DNA of 6,770 nucleotides from the NCBI GenBank assembly GCA_020433835.1, contig JAGRBY010000395.1, forward strand, positions 1 to 6,770. Reading direction: 5' to 3'. The position numbers and the translations under genes were made by a program. Origin of the DNA: Anaerolineae bacterium (GTDB taxonomy: Bacteria; Chloroflexota; Anaerolineae; 4572-78; J111). Shown here one piece after another: positions 6,232 to 6,770 of the stretch (position 1 is its first letter; the number at the start of each line of letters is the position of its first letter). The notes under the pieces are model-generated. The model did not search any database. It had not been told where the DNA came from and saw only the letters and a list, made by a program, of their open reading frames with translations.

Positions 6232-6503
6232 TCGGAACGGTACTGTTGCAATGAAGCTTGAAAATCATCCCACTCACCATCCTGAGCAAACATTCCGGCA
6301 AATTGTTGCCAGGTATGGTCACCGGACTCCATATCTAACTCAAGCTGGACAATTCGACCGCCGGTCAATAATGCTTTAAGCGCCTCACGGGCTGTGGATA
6401 GGGCTGTTTCTTCAGAGTCCCCAGCTCCTACAATTTCAGGCCACTGCCGGACATGGGCAAAAAACTTTTCATTCTTTTGGGTAAGGAGTACATCAAAAGT
6501 CAT
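6219..6503 (-). CDS. HicB-like antitoxin family protein, orphaned
   Basis: A 94-residue protein with the HicB-type fold signature: strand DVLLTQKNEKFFAHV, then WPEIVGAGDSEETALSTAREALKALL, corresponding to the family pattern PG..s.GdT.eEAl...eEAl. A further strand IVQLELD follows, then a C-terminal tail FAGMFAQDGEWDDFQASLQQYR, resembling the toxin-binding tails of antitoxins found next to PIN toxins. Three starts are possible: TTG at 6521, ATG at 6506 and ATG at 6503. GAGG (6513-6510) is 3 nt from the ATG at 6506 and 6 nt from that at 6503, so I prefer 6503. No HicA toxin is adjacent. Its partner was probably the PIN toxin whose tail survives at 6231-6148; the last codons of this gene overlap that remnant, so the native C-terminus may be lost. 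A DUF2283 gene lies 61 bp upstream on the same strand. Confidence 0.75.
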   Translation of the reverse strand: MTFDVLLTQKNEKFFAHVRQWPEIVGAGDSEETALSTAREALKALLTGGRIVQLELDMESGDHTWQQFAGMFAQDGEWDDFQASLQQYRSETPR

Positions 6504-6542
6504 CATCAACCTCGTGTGCAAGAATGTCTGGAGCTATTAGTT

Positions 6543-6551
6543 ATTATACCA
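6543..6551 (-). promoter_or_regulatory. Extended -10 promoter of the HicB-like gene
   Basis: On the minus strand the sequence TGGTATAAT gives a perfect -10 hexamer (6548-6543) preceded by the TGn extension, which can substitute for a -35. No -35 consensus is seen upstream. It lies in the gap between the DUF2283 stop and the HicB-like start, with transcription expected from about 6536 and a leader of about 30 nt. Confidence 0.6.
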
Positions 6552-6564
6552 TAGGATGCCGTCG

Positions 6565-6770
6565 TTAGGCCGCTTTTTGCTTTACATCAATACGCTCCGG
6601 CAAAGGACGGGTTGAAGCATCCAAAACGGTAATTCCAACCAGTTGTTTGTCTCGGTATCGAAACAAGATACCTTCATCGGTCATTTCGGTATCGGTTGCT
6701 TTTTGGGGGCGTTGAAAACTGATATAAAGTACATCGGCTTCTTGATCGTAATCTACCCAAAAGCGCGATG
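6565..6770 (-). CDS. DUF2283 family protein, 5' end beyond the window
   Basis: The last 67 codons are visible; the start lies outside, probably only a few codons beyond the edge, because the family begins just before the visible WVDYD segment. The sequence VDYDQEADVLYISFQ, then TDEGILFRYRDKQLVGITVLDAS, matches the DUF2283 plan (YD.EADvLYI......E...G.i...d...lvGieildaS). These are small proteins of about 60-80 residues, often found next to toxin-antitoxin or DUF4258 genes; their biochemical function is not established. It is followed by the HicB-like gene on the same strand, which has its own promoter in the gap, so co-transcription is possible but not required. Confidence 0.75.
   Translation of the reverse strand, partial: SRFWVDYDQEADVLYISFQRPQKATDTEMTDEGILFRYRDKQLVGITVLDASTRPLPERIDVKQKAA

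Noticed and set aside
6179..6379. 66-codon plus-strand frame
   Set aside because: It is antisense to the HicB-like gene and the PIN remnant, without a ribosome site or recognisable motif.
6219..6770. DUF2283 and HicB-like genes as a toxin-antitoxin pair
   Set aside because: Neither resembles a toxin, they are separated by 61 bp with a promoter between, and the HicB-like gene has a better partner candidate in the PIN remnant directly after it.

Overview
The window looks like a chromosomal accessory region of a Chloroflexota bacterium (Anaerolineae/Caldilineae-like). This is an inference from gene style, not from a marker gene: a very long winged-helix/BTAD/NB-ARC/TPR regulator, small HicB-like/PIN toxin-antitoxin genes and a DUF2283 gene are all common in that phylum. 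There is no rRNA, tRNA, CRISPR array or transposase.

Layout, left to right. Positions 1-251 hold a terminator-like hairpin of something upstream and then an activator-type promoter. Positions 252-1092 hold two tandem paralogous genes for 128-residue exported proteins with four conserved cysteines. They share one promoter region and end in a strong hairpin terminator (1111-1136). Positions 4061-1149 (minus strand) encode a 970-residue SARP-like STAND regulator (winged helix, BTAD, NB-ARC ATPase, TPR). It diverges from a plus-strand gene (4227-6047) for a 606-residue protein with four LGFP repeats and an unnamed C-terminal module. After a convergent hairpin (6079-6100), the right end carries three minus-strand items: a DUF2283 gene cut by the window edge, an intact HicB-like antitoxin gene, and directly fused to it the last ~27 codons of a PIN-domain (VapC) toxin whose body is missing.

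The main result is a probable small regulon. An almost identical 17-bp element, CGGACGATTTRCGGACG (two 6-bp direct repeats with an 11-bp period), occurs in the same orientation upstream of the secreted gene pair (157-173) and upstream of the LGFP gene (4121-4137). In both cases a -10-like hexamer starts 8-9 bp after the second repeat and there is no recognisable -35. That is the geometry of operators bound by SARP-family activators (AfsR, ActII-ORF4), and the window encodes such a regulator between the two targets. The proposed picture is a STAND-type activator that switches on two small exported disulfide proteins and one LGFP-repeat protein, and may also control its own gene because the second operator lies in the divergent promoter region. 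The biological function of the output proteins cannot be read from the sequence.
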